Translations under genes and position numbers: made by a program
Part shown: positions 37,708-47,373 of the stretch, one piece after another
How the letters are laid out: every line of letters begins with the position of its first letter
Numbering within the stretch: the stretch's first letter is position 1
Notes under the pieces: generated by a model
Told to the model about the DNA's origin: nothing
The model's database searches: none
Seen by the model: the letters and a program-made list of their open reading frames with translations, nothing else
DNA from: Saussurea involucrata
Lineage: Eukaryota; Streptophyta; Magnoliopsida; Asterales; Asteraceae
Reading direction: 5' to 3'
DNA length: 64,000 nucleotides
Assembly (NCBI GenBank): GCA_033807775.1
Contig: CM066314.1
Span: forward strand, 148,293,429 to 148,357,428

Positions 37708-40700
37708 GTTCTACATACTGAGCAATCCCTCTTTTTATCCCCGGCCACCAATAGAATTGCTTTAGGTCTTTATACATCTTGTTTGTACCTGGGTGAATAG
37801 AGAAACGGGATTGATGAGCTTCTTGTAAAACACGATCACGTAACCCACCCAAACGAGGTACCCACACTCTGTTTCCCAGACACAATAACCCCCGATCATC
37901 TTTTACTAGCAATGCTGACATCCCCGCTAACCGTTCTGATTTCAGATGTTCATCCTGATAAGCCTCCACTTGACACTTCTGCAATTCGTCAAATATGTTG
38001 GGTAGGAGTTCAGTTCGTATTGAAACAACTTTTATTGTTCCACTCCTTTCTTGACGACTGAGCGCATCTGCCACTACATTCGCCTTTCCCGGGTGATAAA
38101 GGATTTCACAGTCGTAATCATTCAGCAATTCCAACCATCTCCTTTGTCTCATATTTAGTTCCTTCTGATCAAAGAGATGTTGAAGACTCTTGTGGTCAGT
38201 ATAAATCTGACATTTGGAACCATACAGATAATGTCTCCAAATTTTTAACGCGAAAACGACTGCAGCAAGCTCCATATCGTGCGTAGGATACTGCCGTTCA
38301 TGATCCTTCAGTTGGCGAGAAGCATAAGCTATAACCTTTCCACGCTGCATAAGCACACAACCCAATCCCAATTTAGACGCATCACTGTAAACGACAAAGT
38401 CTTCAGAACCTTCAGGTAGTGATAGAATCGGTGCGCTGCATAGTTTCTCTTTCAATATCCGGAAGGCCTCGTCTTGTTCTGCTTTCCACTCAAACTTTAG
38501 GTTCTTCCGGGTCAGCTTAGTCAATGGCGTTGCGATTCGAGAGAAGTCTTTTATAAATTTTCGATAGTAACCGGCTAAACCCAGAAAACTGCGTACCTCT
38601 GTTGCTGTCTTAGGTTGTTCCCACTTTTCAACTGCTTCTACTTTCATCGGATCGACTTGTATACCTTTCTCAAAAACCACGTGCCCCAGAAATTGTACTT
38701 TCCGTAACCAGAACTCACATTTTGAAAATTTTGCATACAACCTTTCCTTCTTCAGCAGCTCTAGAATCAAACGAAGATGTTGCGCGTGCTCTTCCTTGGA
38801 TCGAGAATAGATAAGAATATCATCGATAAAAACAATTACAAATTTATCGAGATACGGCTTACATACCCGATTCATCAAATCCATAAAGGCAGCTGGAGCG
38901 TTCGTCAATCCAAATGGCATTACTAAAAATTCATGATGACCATACCTCGTTCGAAAAGCAGTCTTTAAAACGTCTTCTTCTTTAACTTTCAGCTGGTGAT
39001 AACCGGACCTTAGATCAATCTTGGAGAAATAGCAAGCTCCAACTAACTGATCAAAGAGATCATCAATTCGGGGTAGCGGATACTTGTTCTTTATCGTGCG
39101 CTTATTCAATTCTCGGTAGTCAATACACATTCTCATCGACCCATCTTTCTTTTTCACAAATAACACTGGTGCTCCCCACGGCGAAGAACTAGGTCTGATG
39201 AAACCCTTATCGGATAGATCTTGTAGTTGTGCCATCATCTCTTTCATCTCTGGAGGTGCCAAACGGTACGGTGCACGGGCTACAGGAGTGGCTCCAGGAA
39301 TTAAGTCTATACCGAACTCGACTTGTCTAACTGGCGGAAGACTGTTCAATTCTTCAGGGAATACTTCAGGGAATTCACTAACGATAGGAATATCTTCCAT
39401 CCTAATCTTTTCCGGCTTAACATCTATCACGTAAGCCAAGTAACTCTGACAACCCTTATTCACACACTTACGTGCCTTTACTAGTGATATAAGACAGGAC
39501 TGATGATTCCTACGATCACCATAAATCACTACCGGTCCTTTCTCAGGCAATATAACATTTATTATCTTCTTGTCACACACTATATTAGCCTGATTCTCAG
39601 CCAACCAGTCCATTCCCACTACTACATCAAATTCTATCAAAGTTATAGGAAACAATTGTATAGGCACTCCACACCCTTCGATATTAATCACACAACCATC
39701 AAATACTTCGCTAACCGACACTTGGTTATCATTTGCAGTATCTACTAATAGAGAATGATCTAACAATTTAGGTTTCAAACACAAACAAGCAGCAAATGCA
39801 GGAGACACAAACGATCTGTTTGCACCGGAATCAAATAACACCTTAGCACGTGTAGAGTTTATCAAAAATGTACCTGTGACCACATCTGGAGTTTCCTCCG
39901 CTTCTTTCTCAGTCATCTGAAATGCGCGACCTCTGGTTACTGGCGGTTCCAGTCTTGGCACTACTGGTTTAACATTTGCTGGCCTGCCTGATGACCCACC
40001 TTGCTGCATCCTCCCTCGCGGACAGTTTGATTGGAAATGATCCGGAGAATTGCATAAGAAACATAGCCGCGTTACCTTACAATCCTTAATGACGTGCCCA
40101 GTCTTCCCACACTTATAACATGCTCGCAAATCACCTTGGCAGTTTCCTTGATGGACACGGTTGCACTTCGGACATGGTCTTTCCGCTAGTCGAAACGGCG
40201 GACGGTTTTCATACCTCTGAAATCGGGACCTCTTCGGATCATATTGCGGTCCTTCCCACTTTCTCTTTCCGATACTCTTATCTCCCGTATCCCTTCTCAT
40301 ATCTCGTTCAACATTTTCCGCTGCATCAACTGCAGCTGAAAAGGTATCGGGTCCCTTTGCAGTCACTAACCTTCTAATCTCTGAGTTCAACCCAAAGATA
40401 AACCTTTCTATCTTCATCGCTTCTGTAGCGACATAGTATTCTGCAAATCGAGATTTTTCCAGAAAGCTAGCAGTATAATCTCGAACGGATAAGCTTCCTT
40501 GTTGCAAATTCATGAATTCTCCTTCCAGTTGTTTGACGGCTGCTTGGGGACAAAATGCGTTCCTGTAGACTATCACAAATTCTTCCCAAGATAGGGTAGA
40601 ATAAACATCGGATCCTTTTGAATGAATAAACGATTCCCACCAATACAACGCATCTCCTTTCAACATGGCTGCCCCGTACAATACTCTATCTTCGTCCGCA

Positions 40701-41149
40701 CACTTACTCGTTTTAAAAATGGCTTCAATTTCCTTCATCCACCTCATTGCTTTCACCGGATCCCGATCCCCTGAGAATGTCGGAGGCTTGCAGCTAAGAA
40801 ACATTTTGTAATCACATTTTCTCATTACCGGTAAGACCTTTGGGGTAATTGGCATCTCCTCTTCAAGAGTAGGGTCTGGTCTTTCTGTTTCAGTATTATG
40901 AGCTTGGTTGAGCATAGCTTGAATATTGTCTTGTAATCTCCCCATTTCTGTCATTAAATCAGCTCTGGTAATGAAATCCGTACTATTTTGTTGAGTTCTA
41001 CCTCCGGTTCTACCTCCAGCTCCACCTCGAAGCCTACCTCCAGTTCTGCCCCCTGTTCTGCCTCCCCTGTCCCCTGTTCCTACTGGCGGATTAGTTCTGT
41101 TTGGATTTCTTCCTCCTCCTCGATTCGAATTTCTTGTACCACTTGCCAT
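36788..41149 (-). CDS. Gag-pol polyprotein of G3
   Basis: A 1453-residue frame starts at MASGTRNSNRG. An Arg/Gly-rich N-terminus precedes the capsid-type gag domain (about 110-290) and two zinc knuckles (CYKCGKTGHVIKDC and CFLCNSPDHFQSNC, about 340-375). Next come the aspartic protease (LFDSGANRSF, about 440), reverse transcriptase (FIDDILIYS, about 780), RNase H (about 890-1010), the integrase HHCC finger (ending CDTCKKVK, about 1150) and integrase core. The first catalytic Asp of the core is Asn (TTNFITKLP) because of T at 37606. The frame runs into the duplication joint and ends with an abnormal tail (HNAFHGVILVRR) instead of the chromodomain. Gag, protease and RT look intact; integrase does not. 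Confidence 0.93.
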   Translation of the reverse strand: MASGTRNSNRGGGRNPNRTNPPVGTGDRGGRTGGRTGGRLRGGAGGRTGGRTQQNSTDFITRADLMTEMGRLQDNIQAMLNQAHNTETERPDPTLEEEMPITPKVLPVMRKCDYKMFLSCKPPTFSGDRDPVKAMRWMKEIEAIFKTSKCADEDRVLYGAAMLKGDALYWWESFIHSKGSDVYSTLSWEEFVIVYRNAFCPQAAVKQLEGEFMNLQQGSLSVRDYTASFLEKSRFAEYYVATEAMKIERFIFGLNSEIRRLVTAKGPDTFSAAVDAAENVERDMRRDTGDKSIGKRKWEGPQYDPKRSRFQRYENRPPFRLAERPCPKCNRVHQGNCQGDLRACYKCGKTGHVIKDCKVTRLCFLCNSPDHFQSNCPRGRMQQGGSSGRPANVKPVVPRLEPPVTRGRAFQMTEKEAEETPDVVTGTFLINSTRAKVLFDSGANRSFVSPAFAACLCLKPKLLDHSLLVDTANDNQVSVSEVFDGCVINIEGCGVPIQLFPITLIEFDVVVGMDWLAENQANIVCDKKIINVILPEKGPVVIYGDRRNHQSCLISLVKARKCVNKGCQSYLAYVIDVKPEKIRMEDIPIVSEFPEVFPEELNSLPPVRQVEFGIDLIPGATPVARAPYRLAPPEMKEMMAQLQDLSDKGFIRPSSSPWGAPVLFVKKKDGSMRMCIDYRELNKRTIKNKYPLPRIDDLFDQLVGACYFSKIDLRSGYHQLKVKEEDVLKTAFRTRYGHHEFLVMPFGLTNAPAAFMDLMNRVCKPYLDKFVIVFIDDILIYSRSKEEHAQHLRLILELLKKERLYAKFSKCEFWLRKVQFLGHVVFEKGIQVDPMKVEAVEKWEQPKTATEVRSFLGLAGYYRKFIKDFSRIATPLTKLTRKNLKFEWKAEQDEAFRILKEKLCSAPILSLPEGSEDFVVYSDASKLGLGCVLMQRGKVIAYASRQLKDHERQYPTHDMELAAVVFALKIWRHYLYGSKCQIYTDHKSLQHLFDQKELNMRQRRWLELLNDYDCEILYHPGKANVVADALSRQERSGTIKVVSIRTELLPNIFDELQKCQVEAYQDEHLKSERLAGMSALLVKDDRGLLCLGNRVWVPRLGGLRDRVLQEAHQSRFSIHPGTNKMYKDLKQFYWWPGIKRGIAQYVERCDTCKKVKIEHQKPFGQLQRLEIPMWKWEQITTNFITKLPRTPKGFDSIWVIVDRLSKSAHFLPIKETDSLERLAKLYINEIVTRHGVPISIISDRDSRFTSRFWRSFQREMGTQIKLSTAYHPQTDGQSERTIQTLEDMLRACIVDFGGSWDKHLPLIEIAYNNSYHSSIQAAPFEVLYGRKCRTPLCWNEVGEKQLAGPEIVQLTADKVTQIRERLKVAQDRQKSYADRRRKPLEFQIGDYVMLKVSPWKGVIRFGRQGKLSPRYIGPFAITERIGDVAYRLDLPPELSRIHNAFHGVILVRR

Positions 41150-41396
41150 TCTGTAGATTTAAACAAGATTAATATACACATAAGCACATACCCCATATAA
41201 CAAGGTATTCCAGTTCAAACATGTACCTGAAAAATCACAATTACACTGGCCAGGTGTAATATGAAATTACCTTACATGATGTTCCTTCTACCTTTTATAC
41301 TTCATCATCCCAAGGTTCTATAATGATAGGGACATCCTACTTCACATGCAGTTTAAGTCTAGGTACAGATACAAATACCTAAATCCCTTAAACTAA

Positions 41397-41409
41397 GGCT
41401 CTGATACCA
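41397..41409 (-). promoter_or_regulatory. Primer-binding site (tRNA-Met) of G3
   Basis: The plus strand shows GGCTCTGATACCA, so the minus strand shows TGGTATCAGAGCC, two bases inside the right LTR. This fixes the minus orientation. Confidence 0.93.
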
Positions 41410-41411
41410 TT

Positions 41412-43078
41412 TGTAACATCCCTTATCCCATATACATGACGTATTACACAATATAACACAATTAAATATAAGAAACAAACTTCACTTTACATGTACGGTC
41501 CGGTAGTCTTTTACAAATAGAAAGAAAACATTTGAATTACAATCCTTGTGCTATTTGCATCCATAACACTTAACATTCCATTACAACTACTAAATAAGTC
41601 AAAAGCTTCGTCTTAGTCTTCCTTACTAGCCATCCATCTCATACTCTACTTACTTGCCCTTACCTGATCCGCCACCTGGAATACATATTTTTAAAACAAA
41701 ATGAGGGTTAGACCTGTTGGTCTAAGTGAGAAACCCCTGTTAGTTTAAAAACCATTTATATAAACTTCATTCATATAAATCACGCCACATAATTACATAT
41801 ATCCAATTAAGCTCACACCTCGTGCACCTTTCCTTCTCATTTCCTCCTGGCCATATTAGTGGTAGCAAGCCAACTAATAATATACAACGCTGTACAACAT
41901 CTACAGCCAAACAACGCTATACAAGTTCTATAGCCAATCACACCGGTCTTAAACCCGGCCAACGTATTATAACACGTTTATAATACACATGTAAGTACAA
42001 TATCTCACTATATTGTAATTCGCATATACCATACATATACACATAATCACTAATTATCACATTCTCAAACCATACGTATGTATTCCAGTTGAAATTACTT
42101 TTAAAGTAAAACTCACCTCGTTGCTTTATCCAAAACCTCCGGATCCTTTATCTGTCAATTCGATCTTTCTCCCAAAGTTCACAAAATCTGTAATCAATTA
42201 ATTACGAAACATTTAACAGTCGAGAATACTAAATGAATCTAAATAGTCTAAAAATCCCATTTTGCTATCTCGGCCAACACTCTCTCGCAACTCTCTCTCT
42301 CTCTCCTCGCAACACACTCTCTCTCGCCACCTTCTCTGTCTCTTCCTCGCAACACACTCTCTCCTCGCAATCATGGCTTGCGAGCCCTAACTCCCTCGCA
42401 GCTAAAGGCTTGCGAGCCCTAACTCCCTCGCAGCTAAAGGCTGCGAGCCCTAACTCCCTCGCAGCTAAAGGCTGCGAGCCAAAAATCCCATCGCAACCAA
42501 GGCTTGCGATTCTTATGAACATTCATAAACCTCTCAATTCACTGAGTTCATCTTTTACCCAGATTTACAGATATGTTTCATACTACCATAGAACACTATC
42601 CCAAACCCAAAATACACATATCTTATCAAAACACCAAAACCCACCTACATACCTATTTATCAACTTAAATATAAAAGGGATAGGTTATAAATGATTGTTA
42701 CCTTTACTTCCTTGAACTGATCTTAATAATCCAGCTGAAACTCCACAGCTTCCTTCTTCTTCTTCCTAAATTTCCTCTCAACCCTCTCTTCTCTCTTTTC
42801 TCTCCTTTCTCTCTGTCGTGAACCAATAACACACACACCTTGTTTTCCTTTTTGCCAAGTCTCTACAATGAGACACCTCATCTCAATAAAATAAAAAGAG
42901 GTGGTGGATGAAGATAAATATCTTCATAGTTACCAAACAAACCCCATACTTTCATCAAATGGCAAAACACACCCTTAAACTTCCAAATTAACCAAACTTT
43001 TACCCTAAATATTTTATTATAAACTTATTCAATTTAACGATAAGGGTTTTAAATAACGACTTTACCCGGGGTATTACA
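41412..43078 (-). mobile_element. 5' LTR of G3
   Basis: This 1667-bp LTR runs from TGTAACATCCC to GGGGTATTACA on the plus strand. It has four tandem CTCGCAGCTAAAGGC units, against six in the other LTR. A spurious open frame (42233-42694) crosses this array. Confidence 0.92.
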
Positions 43079-43796
43079 ATTTTGCACGAGATCAAGCACA
43101 AACAACAAATCAACATTGCTTGGAGTTCTAATTCGTCTTATCTTTATTGAGAGGCATAAAGCCCCTACAGCAAAATACAAAAACAATAGACCAATTCCTC
43201 ATACATAGTAACACTGCCCTTAAAAAACGAAGTCAAACAAATTCACGAAAATGCGATTAATTTCTACAACTCATCAATAATAACAGTGTTACGGTGCTGA
43301 TAATACTAATTTTTTTAAATTAGGTCATAGTTATCTTACAATTCAGCAAAATCTTCAATCCTCCAAAATTCAAGGCAGAAAACGTGAAGCTCCAAATACT
43401 ATCAGATGAAGATCGCTAATGATGAATGAAAAGGCACGCCATTCTATGTGAGCAAAAAATTTGAATATATAGAAAAGAGGAACGGTTTAGGTTCATGATT
43501 CCAAGAAACTGTTACCATCATTACTGCTGCTATTGATGAACAACCAAACACGCATTAGGTTTCCCCCTTTAGCAAAGATGTGACGATTAGAACACGCTTT
43601 CTTCGAAATTGACGATGGTTATCGATTGAATAAGCTGCAAAAAATAACTTTGAGTGTCCATGGTTCCAACCATTGCCGATCGTTGTTAGGAGGATTCGTT
43701 TGTTCTCCTTCCTTTATTGTAGTGAGTTCTCCGCTGCAAAATTTAAATGTTGTTACAATTTCTTCACCAAATGTGCTAAAAATTAACTAAACCTAC

Positions 43797-43970
43797 CTGA
43801 AAATTTGATCTTCATCCAATTATTGCTTGAGGGACCTTGTTAATGCAGCAGAGGATTCAAAATCCCGACCAAAAGGCTTTTCCACGATGACCCGTGTCCA
43901 ACCTTTTGCAGAGGATGCAGAGCTGCTGGCACATTTGGCGGAATTGATAAATAGAAAAGAGCAGAATACA
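43797..43970 (-). pseudogene. Captured exon of plastid-type glucose-6-phosphate dehydrogenase
   Basis: The minus strand reads LFYLSIPPN (about 43932-43965), then after a small deletion WTRVIVEKPFGRDFESS and ALTRSLKQ, a TAA stop, and LDEDQIF to a GTAGGT donor at 43796. These are signature segments of plant G6PDH, around the EKPFG coenzyme and substrate region; the usual next exon (IDHYLGKE) is absent. The stop replaces the Tyr expected in plastid isoforms. The piece lies near the 5' end of the Helitron on the same strand as the Nudix piece. It is a captured, non-functional fragment. Confidence 0.82.
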
Positions 43971-43992
43971 ACGAAAGGAGAGACGAACAGGG

Positions 43993-44125
43993 TGAAGGTG
44001 AGTTGATCGGTGGGAGGAAGGGAGATGAAAGGGTGAAGGTGAATGTGGAGTTGAGCCCTAGACGTTGATAGGTGGGAGGAGGGGAGACGAAAGGGTGAAG
44101 GTGAATGTGGAGTTGAGCCCTAGCT
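43993..44125 (-). repeat. Two imperfect tandem copies of a purine-rich unit
   Basis: A unit of about 65-70 bp (GGTGGGAGGA...GAAAGGGTGAAGGTGAATGTGGAGTTGAGCCCTAG pattern) occurs twice next to the Helitron 5' end. It has no coding meaning that I can see. Confidence 0.6.
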
Positions 44126-44291
44126 CTAAAAAGAAAAATCAGGAAAATCAAAAAAAGGAGAAAAAAGGAAAGGTGTGATTCTGAAATATGGGAGCGACAC
44201 GTCATCAGCTTTTGTTTCTGCCTTATAATAGATATAGATATAGATATAGATTGCATTGTAAGATCAATCCTGGTTTCTACAAGAAGATACA

Positions 44292-44369
44292 ATACCTTTG
44301 AAGCCAACTATCTTTATCATTAAACCGGCTATCATTTGCACGCCACACTGCCATTCATATTTTCAAGAT
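44292..44369 (+). other. Short low-copy segment between SIRE-B and C1
   Basis: This sequence follows the apparent SIRE-B LTR end and precedes the C1 element. Once the duplicated AAGAT is taken once, it reads on into 57869. One plus-strand frame stays open across that join for about 45 codons and is Pro/Ser/Thr-rich after the join. It may be a remnant of a host exon. No family is recognised. Confidence 0.4.
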
Positions 44370-44893
44370 TATTGGAAATAAATTGGACTTTAACATTATC
44401 TGTAATAAATATTAAAGGACAATTGATTTAAATATTTATACTTATCAAGAGAATCATATATCAGTTATAATCTAGTTACATATTTGGATATATATCTCCT
44501 AATATGAGTAGGATAATTCATTAAGTTAATTACATGATTAACATTAATATTAGTGTATATCTTCTATTATTTAAAATTCAAATCCTATAGATAAACTAGG
44601 ACTCCTTATGGGATGAGTCTCTAGTGGCCTATAAATAAAGGAGATCAAGTCCCTGTTGCCTACACGAATTATGCATTCAGTTCAGCCTCATTCTGAAGCA
44701 AACCGTATAGAGCTTTAGAAGACTTCGATCTACATTCGATGATGATTGCTTCCGCTTTAATGAACTTCACCGCATATAACTCAAGTGCTCCAGGTTAGAT
44801 CTATTAAAGTCTTTACGGTATCGCGTTAAATTGATTTCTGATTATGTATTTATGTTCCTATGCCTTTATTATTGTTTTCATATGAATATTACA
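44370..44893 (+). mobile_element. 5' LTR of C1
   Basis: This 524-bp LTR is nearly identical to 57340-57863, with a G-to-A change in the terminal TG. A TATAAATA promoter box lies at 44630-44637. It ends GAATATTACA. Confidence 0.92.
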
Positions 44894-44895
44894 AA

Positions 44896-44908
44896 TGGTA
44901 TCAGAGCC
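44896..44908 (+). promoter_or_regulatory. Primer-binding site (tRNA-Met) of C1
   Basis: TGGTATCAGAGCC starts two bases after the left LTR, giving the plus orientation. Confidence 0.9.
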
Positions 44909-45243
44909 TAAAACTATATAGGTTCATAAACCAATTATAGTTTACTAAAAATCTATAATAAAATAAATTTTTTATTCGTTCGTTGAGATTGTTTTTATCA
45001 ATCGTGATTTCTTATGCAATATTAATTGCGTGCCTACCAAAACCAGGAAGAGGCAATGACTCTCTCAAACCTATAATATAGGTATACTTTAATAGATTAT
45101 CTATTTGTTTTATTTTTTATTTAATAAACAATTTATTGGAAAAATATAAATGGGATGGCTAAAAAATACACGGTGTCCTTTAATTCGTTGGACCATTTAA
45201 TTTTTTGGGTCACATTTATTAAGCTTGATTGGGTTACATATGT
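44909..45243 (+). other. C1 leader region without a gag frame
   Basis: AT-rich sequence between the primer site and the MULE insertion. No open frame or gag motif is seen. Confidence 0.6.
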
Positions 45244-45252
45244 TTATGTAAA

Positions 45253-45362
45253 GGGAAATTAATTAAAATACCCTAAGTTTGACCATGTGTTACCAAAATA
45301 CCCCAAATCTTTCCCACTTTGCAAAAATACCCTAAAAATCCGCGATGGGAGCCCGCGGTCGC
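45253..45362 (+). repeat. Left terminal inverted repeat of the MULE
   Basis: About 110 bp, imperfectly matching the complement of roughly 52615-52725. It ends in a GC-rich motif ATCCGCGATGGGAGCCCGCG, after which similarity fades. A second CCCGCGATGGGAC motif follows at about 45423. Confidence 0.85.
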
Positions 45363-46010
45363 GAGCCAGGGACCTTTCTGACACTTTTTTAAACTTGCAG
45401 GGACCATTTTTGAAAAATGAAATCCCGCGATGGGACTATTTTTGTGACTTTTCAATTGCAAGGGACCATTTTTGAAAAATTCCAGGGACCATTTATGAAA
45501 ATTTTGGTATTTTTGACACTGTTCACCCGCTTTCGTCCATTTTTACGAATTTAAAATGAAATGTTACACTTTCAACCCCTATACTTATTTACTAAATTTA
45601 CTTTATACCTTTTACTTTCATTATTTTAATTTTACATTTAACATATATAATCGTTTATTAACTAAAATACGTTTTAATTTTAACAAATTACACCATTAGA
45701 GTCGTCTCTTCGATACGTTCGAAATGAGCCCAATCTTGAATTTTTTTGGATTTATTTATTTTAATATATATCATATACAGTTATACACTACATAAAAAAA
45801 ATATTTTTTATATTTAAAATTCATACCCTTATAGTTAATTATTTAATTTGTGGTTTTTAATGTATTGTTTCCTTTCCATTTTAATGTTTTTAATATAGAA
45901 ATTCACTTAAGTTATTTAACAAGGAAATTAATTAACAACATCATATAAAAATTATTGCAAATCATCTTCCCAACCGAAACGGATACAGTGCATGTAAACA
46001 AATAAATCTA

Positions 46011-46583
46011 TTACTGGAAGGCGTCCTGGAGTCCTGTGATGAAGTTAACCTTTTCCTTGATCACGTCCTCCATTCCTATGTAGTCCGATTCGAGTTCTTC
46101 TAGTTCCTCTTCAACTTCCTTAATCTCTCGTTGCAGGTGCCGAACGTGAGCCCTAGTCATGGCCAGTTCTCGTTTCTTCTCCGCTAGATACTCCATTTTC
46201 CCCTGCTGAATCCCCCTGTTATGGTTCCACATACCCTTTACCTTTTCGATACCGGCGTTCGCCTCATCAATGGCTTTTTGCACTGCGGGAGTAATTCGTT
46301 GACTTTGTCGAAGACCCGTCGGCATAAAATCATACATTGGTGGGGTTCTCATGCCATTATCGAAGTAGTAATTGTCGGATGCCATCTCCCAGTATGCTTC
46401 CTCCTCAGGCGTGAATGGAAAATCGGCTGCAGTTCGCCCACAGTTTGTCCACTCCTCGTCTGTTTCCGGTACCTTCCAGGTACTCCGGCGAGCTCCGTCG
46501 TTCAGTGGTTGGTAGGCTCCCGAACGTGAAGTTCCAGCCACATTCGCCGACCTGTTCCCCCTTGATCTTGAACCTCCATCCAT
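46011..46583 (-). CDS. Coiled-coil ORF of the MULE, unknown family
   Basis: An intact 190-residue frame starts at MDGGSRSRGN. An in-frame upstream ATG at 46652 would add 23 residues, but the GGSRSRG start looks more like a natural N-terminus. The N-terminal half is Gly/Ser/Arg-rich, then acidic with aromatic residues (TPEEEAYWEMASDNYY). The C-terminal half is a long charged helix (about 115-185; REIKEVEEELEELESDY) predicted to form a coiled coil. Unlike the ULP1 gene beside it, it has no stop or frameshift. No family is recognised. It could be a DNA- or protein-binding partner of the element, or a captured host gene. Confidence 0.55.
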   Translation of the reverse strand: MDGGSRSRGNRSANVAGTSRSGAYQPLNDGARRSTWKVPETDEEWTNCGRTAADFPFTPEEEAYWEMASDNYYFDNGMRTPPMYDFMPTGLRQSQRITPAVQKAIDEANAGIEKVKGMWNHNRGIQQGKMEYLAEKKRELAMTRAHVRHLQREIKEVEEELEELESDYIGMEDVIKEKVNFITGLQDAFQ

Positions 46584-47149
46584 TGTGTTAAAAAAGCGAG
46601 AGTGTGTTTGTATAAAAGATAGATAGGAAGTTGTGAAATGTATGTTCTTCATCAGATATGGTCAAAGATTTCGTCTGAAAAAGTTGCCTGCATGATTCGT
46701 CTGAATAGTTCACTGCAAGATTCGTTTGAAAAGAGCCTGTAGGATTCCACTGAAAAAGTAACTGCAATATTCGTCTGCTCTTGAATAAAGGTCTTTCATT
46801 AGGCAGAAAATTAGTCTTTAAGTAGTCAAACATAGCTAATTAATGAGAATTTAGATCTGATTTATATGGTACTATCAAATGCAAGTTTCTATAATATAGA
46901 TATTGTTCTACATTACATGATACCAATTTTTGCATCATATGAATCACTTCCAGACAACAAGAACCAATACCCCAATAATCAAGAAATAAATGCTTGTTCA
47001 TCCAATAATCTCTGTATTAGGATTATCGCAAGTTTCATAAACCTACTTACTAGGTGTTGGAAATATGGGTTTTACTAAACTTTGGACGCATTTAAATTTA
47101 TATATATGTGTTATATATAACTAACTTTTAGTAGGTTTATGTTCTTCTA

Positions 47150-47223
47150 TATGAGATCTTCGAAATGATATATAATGCGTCCAAAATAGATCTTCGAAAT
47201 GATATATAATGCGTCCAAAATAG
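47150..47223. repeat. Tandem pair of 36-bp units between MULE genes
   Basis: GATCTTCGAAATGATATATA followed by ATGCGTCCAAAATA occurs twice in a row. It lies between the ULP1 stop and the start of the coiled-coil ORF. Degenerate GATTCGTCTGAA repeats also occur at about 46670-46780. Confidence 0.7.
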
Positions 47224-47373
47224 AGTATGTGTGAAAGAGATATCGATACTCAAAGTTGAGTAAATGGATGAAATTAGCAAAAACCAAATGAAGTAAACAG
47301 TAAGTCAATCACAATACTTTAACAAAATAAGTTAATACTAAAAATAACAATTATTTAATGTTACATAAACAAC

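Larger units (their letters stand above)
33902..43078 (-). mobile_element. Complete Ty3/gypsy chromovirus G3 (Tekay/Del-like)
   Basis: The 9177-bp element has LTRs at 33902-35634 and 41412-43078, flanked by the duplication ATTTT (33897-33901 and 43079-43083). It has a tRNA-Met primer site and a polypurine tract in minus orientation. The LTRs differ by only a few substitutions plus two extra tandem-repeat units in the left one, so insertion is recent. The pol order protease-RT-RNase H-integrase and a C-terminal chromodomain-like segment indicate the chromovirus branch. An 896-bp integrase duplication disrupts the polyprotein. It sits inside the Helitron. Confidence 0.93.
31904..44250 (-). mobile_element. 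Helitron carrying host gene fragments, split by G3
   Basis: On the minus strand the 5' end reads TCTATATCTATATC...TATTATAAGG and is preceded by A, the classic start of plant Helitrons. The 3' end has a 7-bp-stem hairpin ACCGCGC-GAA-GCGCGGT (31916-31932), then eight bases and CTTG followed by T. The usual terminus is CTRR, so CTTG is atypical. Without G3 the unit is about 3.2 kb. No Rep/helicase frame is present, so it is non-autonomous. It contains exon pieces of at least two unrelated genes on the same strand. The 3' boundary is less certain than the 5' one because SIRE-B LTR sequence is repeated on both sides. Confidence 0.68.
14985..44291 (+). mobile_element. Sirevirus SIRE-B, fragmented host of nested insertions
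   Basis: The pieces are 14985-16348, 17022-17505, 18872-22597, 31253 to about 31903, and 44251-44291. They carry the RNase H end, a spacer, an env-like gene, a polypurine tract (31379-31389) and a 3' LTR. They are separated by a hAT MITE, a solo LTR, Ty3 element G2, and a Helitron with Ty3 element G3 inside it. Reading frame resumes across each env-interrupting insertion, which confirms the order. Its 5' part lies left of the window because SIRE-A is inserted in its RNase H region. Not all bases in this span belong to it. Confidence 0.78.

Noticed and set aside
43840..44307. 155-codon minus-strand frame running into the Helitron end
   Set aside because: It reads the G6PDH fragment out of frame in part and crosses the Helitron terminus; the true coding memory is in another frame.
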